A DNA stretch of 64,000 bases, taken from assembly GCF_051622035.1 (NCBI RefSeq), contig NC_135362.1:11163501-11227500 (forward strand), read 5' to 3'. Below the pieces are notes generated by a model that did not search any database, was not told the DNA's origin, and saw only the letters and a list, made by a program, of their open reading frames with translations. The translations under genes were made by a program, and so were the position numbers. Shown here in pieces: positions 61,300 through 64,000 of the stretch (the stretch's first letter is position 1; each line of letters opens with the position of its first letter). This stretch comes from Arctopsyche grandis (lineage: Eukaryota; Arthropoda; Insecta; Trichoptera; Hydropsychidae).

Positions 61300-61545
61300 G
61301 GACTCTCCAACACGCTTCCATATGTCTCTGTTTTGCAAAACTCTCACCCATCTCACCCCACACATTTTTCCTAATTTCATCTACACATCTTCCTTATGGA
61401 CTTCACGTCCTTACGGACCCTTTTGAATTCTCTCGGGTATAATTCTAGTACTTCTTTTGTCCACCTTTTGTTCATTCTTCTAGCTGCGTAACCCACCTAT
61501 TACTATTGCAATCTCTTCACTCTCTACACTACATTCACCACTCTT
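61300..61545 (-). pseudogene. RTE-type LINE fragment
   Basis: The minus strand reads RMNKRWTKEVLELYPREFKR, then a decayed RQRHMEACW-type end. It is the same region as 42480-42836, with stops and frameshifts. Confidence 0.75.
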
Positions 61546-62129
61546 GGGAAACAAGTACAAACTGCAAACATAAATATGCGCCTACTGTTTAATAAATTTT
61601 AAAAGATTTATTGTGCTATTTACATATTTCACAATTAATCATGTCAGTGGTCAAAGGATTTATACCATATATCATATTAAATCGTCGAAATAGCTCGAGC
61701 CATCATCCGATCGACTAAAAATAACCATCGACAAAAAAATATACACAAAACAGGATTACCACAGATATTTACTTTGCATGGCTATTAAAAACATACATAT
61801 ATAAAGTTAAAAATTATACGTACGCCTTCAATGAAATTAATTTAAGAACAGAAATAAAATGATTAAAAAATAACCATACCAAAAGTTGCGAGAGCAGCTA
61901 TTCTGTACATCTGATTAGTAACCCAATTTGTCGTGTTACATTACACATATATGTATGTCAATTTAAACATATTTTGTCACATATGAATATGAGAGATTTT
62001 AATCGAAAACTTTTGCAATTGGAATACCGCCACTTTAACTACATACAACGCCACAAGCACTCTGAGCTCATTAGTTGTGGGTTTCCAAGTATCTCTCTCT
62101 AGTTTTGGGTTTCCAAGTATCTCTTCTCT

Positions 62130-62800
62130 CGCTCTCTCTCTCTCTCTCTGTTTCTGGATTTCTAATGCTTGAATTGTTGAATAGAGTTTCAGCGGTTTCC
62201 GAGACTTGTAATGATGATGATGACGAGAAGTCTCAAGACTGGCAGGGCACCTGCATTGGGAAGCTCGCTCGCCAGCTGAGCTCCGCTTCCACAGTCGTGA
62301 CTAAGAGCTTGTTTAAATTTAAATGCTTCGCGGCGGAGGGCGAGGTGGCCGGGGCCTTCCACTTCAATTATAAAAACGTTTTGCCCAAGTCGCCAGTGTT
62401 ATTTCGAAGCTCGGCATACTTACTTCCGAAACCCGCTCGTCTCCAAAGGTCACCTGGTTTCGCGATAAGAACCGCCACCCCCCCACCTGCCCGAGAGAGA
62501 TCCAGCCCCGAGATTGCAGGGTCGTTTTCTAGACGTGTGCGTGCTCAGCTAACTCTCTCGTTTGACACGCTTTGTTTGACACACTTATAAACAGTGTTTG
62601 GCGAATGTGTACCGATACGTGTGGAATTGTATTTGTGTGCAAGAGCTTGTGCACGAACGAATCAAGTGTAATAGTCAACTACGTGAACCATTTAGTGGAT
62701 CGATCGAGTCTGAACTCTTCGCTTGCAATCTCGACAGGTCGAAATTACGACAATTTTGATATAATCCGTGGCAAACACGTTTAAAACAACTTGTGCGAAC
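62130..62800 (+). other. GC-balanced island with 171-codon ORF, possible exon
   Basis: An open frame at 62075-62590 (+) includes SQDWQGTCIGKLARQL and a region rich in Arg/Pro/Ser. A (TC)n run lies just upstream at about 62120-62150. I recognise no family. Its composition differs from its flanks, as at 49.0-49.7 kb. It could be a 5' exon/promoter or chance. Confidence 0.25.
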
Positions 62801-63610
62801 GTACGACATATTTTTGCAGCTATCACTTTGCTACCCCACTTACATATGAACAGAACATAAACCCTTCGTAATGAGATTATTACATACTTCAGAATACTGA
62901 ACATTTATATACAGCTTTTTTTATTATTCTTTCGGCATAAATTACGGCCAATTTTAATTGAGATGTTTATCACTGATCTGTTTTTTGTCAAATCATGCGA
63001 AGCTAATCTAATCCTGCTGAAGTATCTTATCTTGATGCGGATTTAGTATCCAACTCGCCCTAATTTCGCAGTGCTAAATATATTGGGATGATTTGTAATG
63101 TAAGCTTATAAGCCACATTTAGAATGCTTATTGTAATAAATTATTAGTTAAATTTAAAATATCAAATCATACAGAAACACATTTAAAAATTATAAAAACA
63201 AACGAATGTAAATAAAAAAATTTAAAAGTTCATTTTTTTTAGACTTTCAATATTTTGAAACTTCTAAATAGATTGTATTATTTTGTTAATAAATTTCTGA
63301 ATAACACATTAAATGCTATACACAAAAAAAGCATCCATCCTCGTGTCCATTGCATTTTGTTCCCAAATTTTAAACCTAACCTACATATGTACATACATAT
63401 AAATCAAGTTATAAGCAGAAGTGTCACCCTAATGATTTCCATTGATTTCCGGAAACCAGTTTTTAAAAATCAAAAGTTTCCGGAAACCCGTTGTTGAAAA
63501 TCTAGAAGTTCATATAATTTTTGTCAAACATTATACAAATCTTGAAATCAAATTTAACAGCTAGTGCATTTATAAAAATATTAAAGCATTCAAGTAATAT
63601 ATAAGAAAAA
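62801..63610. other. Gene-poor stretch
   Basis: AT-rich. No feature recognised. Confidence 0.5.
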
Positions 63611-63702
63611 ATTTCATCCATGTCACTATTACGTAAAAATTTAAATTTATATTTATTTTAATTTAAATTTAAATTTTCACGTAATAGTGCCTTGGACGAA
63701 AA
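63611..63702. repeat. Hairpin/short inverted-repeat element
   Basis: Arms of about 38 bp: TTTCATCCATGTCACTATTA at the left and the complement of TTTCGTCCAAGGCACTATTA at the right. A TTTAAATTT-rich centre lies between them. Confidence 0.8.
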
Positions 63703-64000
63703 AAAAATAATCGTATATAATAATTGTCTATTGCGTGCGCACCACGTGCTGCGTGTGAATGTTCGTCATGTCATATGTGTAATAATATTTAAAATTTAAT
63801 TATTTTTTTGGAAAAAAGATCGTATTTTTAATTTATTTTTTTGTTTATGTCGGCCGATCAAATGGAGTGCACAATTATGTGCACACAAGCCACTAGTATA
63901 TACATATGTATATAAATTGAAAAAAAAATTTGAAACCCGTTGTTTCAAACCATATTGCCCAAACACGTTGTTCCAAAAAATATTGGAAACCAGTTGGGGT

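Noticed and set aside
1-64000. CRISPR array, operon, phage or bacterial defence system
   Set aside because: The window is eukaryotic. Tandem repeats are microsatellites or minisatellites without unique spacers, and the genes are spliced.

Overview
This is a 64 kb piece of an AT-rich insect nuclear genome. The evidence is split genes with GT-AG introns, four conserved animal genes, tRNA-type SINEs, solo LTRs, hAT, piggyBac-like and Helitron debris, RTE and R1-clade LINE fragments, and many (ACAT)n/(AT)n microsatellites. The intron-rich gene structure and protein similarity fit a holometabolous insect, but I cannot fix the order. No tRNA, rRNA, CRISPR or prokaryotic features are seen.

Layout. 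About 1-6,978 is non-coding sequence upstream of, or within early introns of, a Munc13-4/BAIAP3-family gene. It holds two solo LTRs and a SINE. The gene runs from about 6,979 to 21,459 (+): 18 recognisable exons cover the rest of a first C2 domain, the MUN region and a complete C-terminal C2 domain. The 5' end is not resolved. An intronless THUMPD1/Tan1-type gene lies at 25,075-26,133 (+). A LINE fragment (26.3-26.9 kb) and a 323-bp foldback element follow. Usp36/scrawny (nine coding exons, 941 codons) occupies 28,964-33,852 (-), with a GC-rich promoter region to about 34.1 kb. A short LTR element with identical LTRs (34.43-35.53 kb) and a hAT MITE follow. A four-exon isochorismatase-family gene (205 aa) lies at 37,054-37,898 (+).

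From 38 kb to the end the window is gene-poor. Between 39 and 47 kb it is an insertion hotspot: two sibling 1.3-kb hAT-like elements with perfect 8-bp target duplications, an RTE fragment, a minisatellite, a back-to-back pair of Helitron-like elements, and a nest of up to four transposons, one inside another. From 47 to 64 kb I see no recognisable protein gene. It holds scattered repeats, two GC-rich islands (49.0-49.7 and 62.2-62.7 kb) that could be first exons or promoters, a perfect 40-bp palindrome and a terminal hairpin.

The four genes share no evident pathway: vesicle priming (Munc13-4/BAIAP3), tRNA acetylation (THUMPD1), deubiquitination in nucleolus/chromatin (USP36) and a cysteine-hydrolase-fold enzyme of uncertain substrate. 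I found no convincing new biological system. The best leads are a one-base frame break in the Munc13-like gene, the nested transposon stack with an intact empty-site paralogue, the young LTR element, and several strong inverted repeats. Exon boundaries and target duplications were read by eye. No database search was run.
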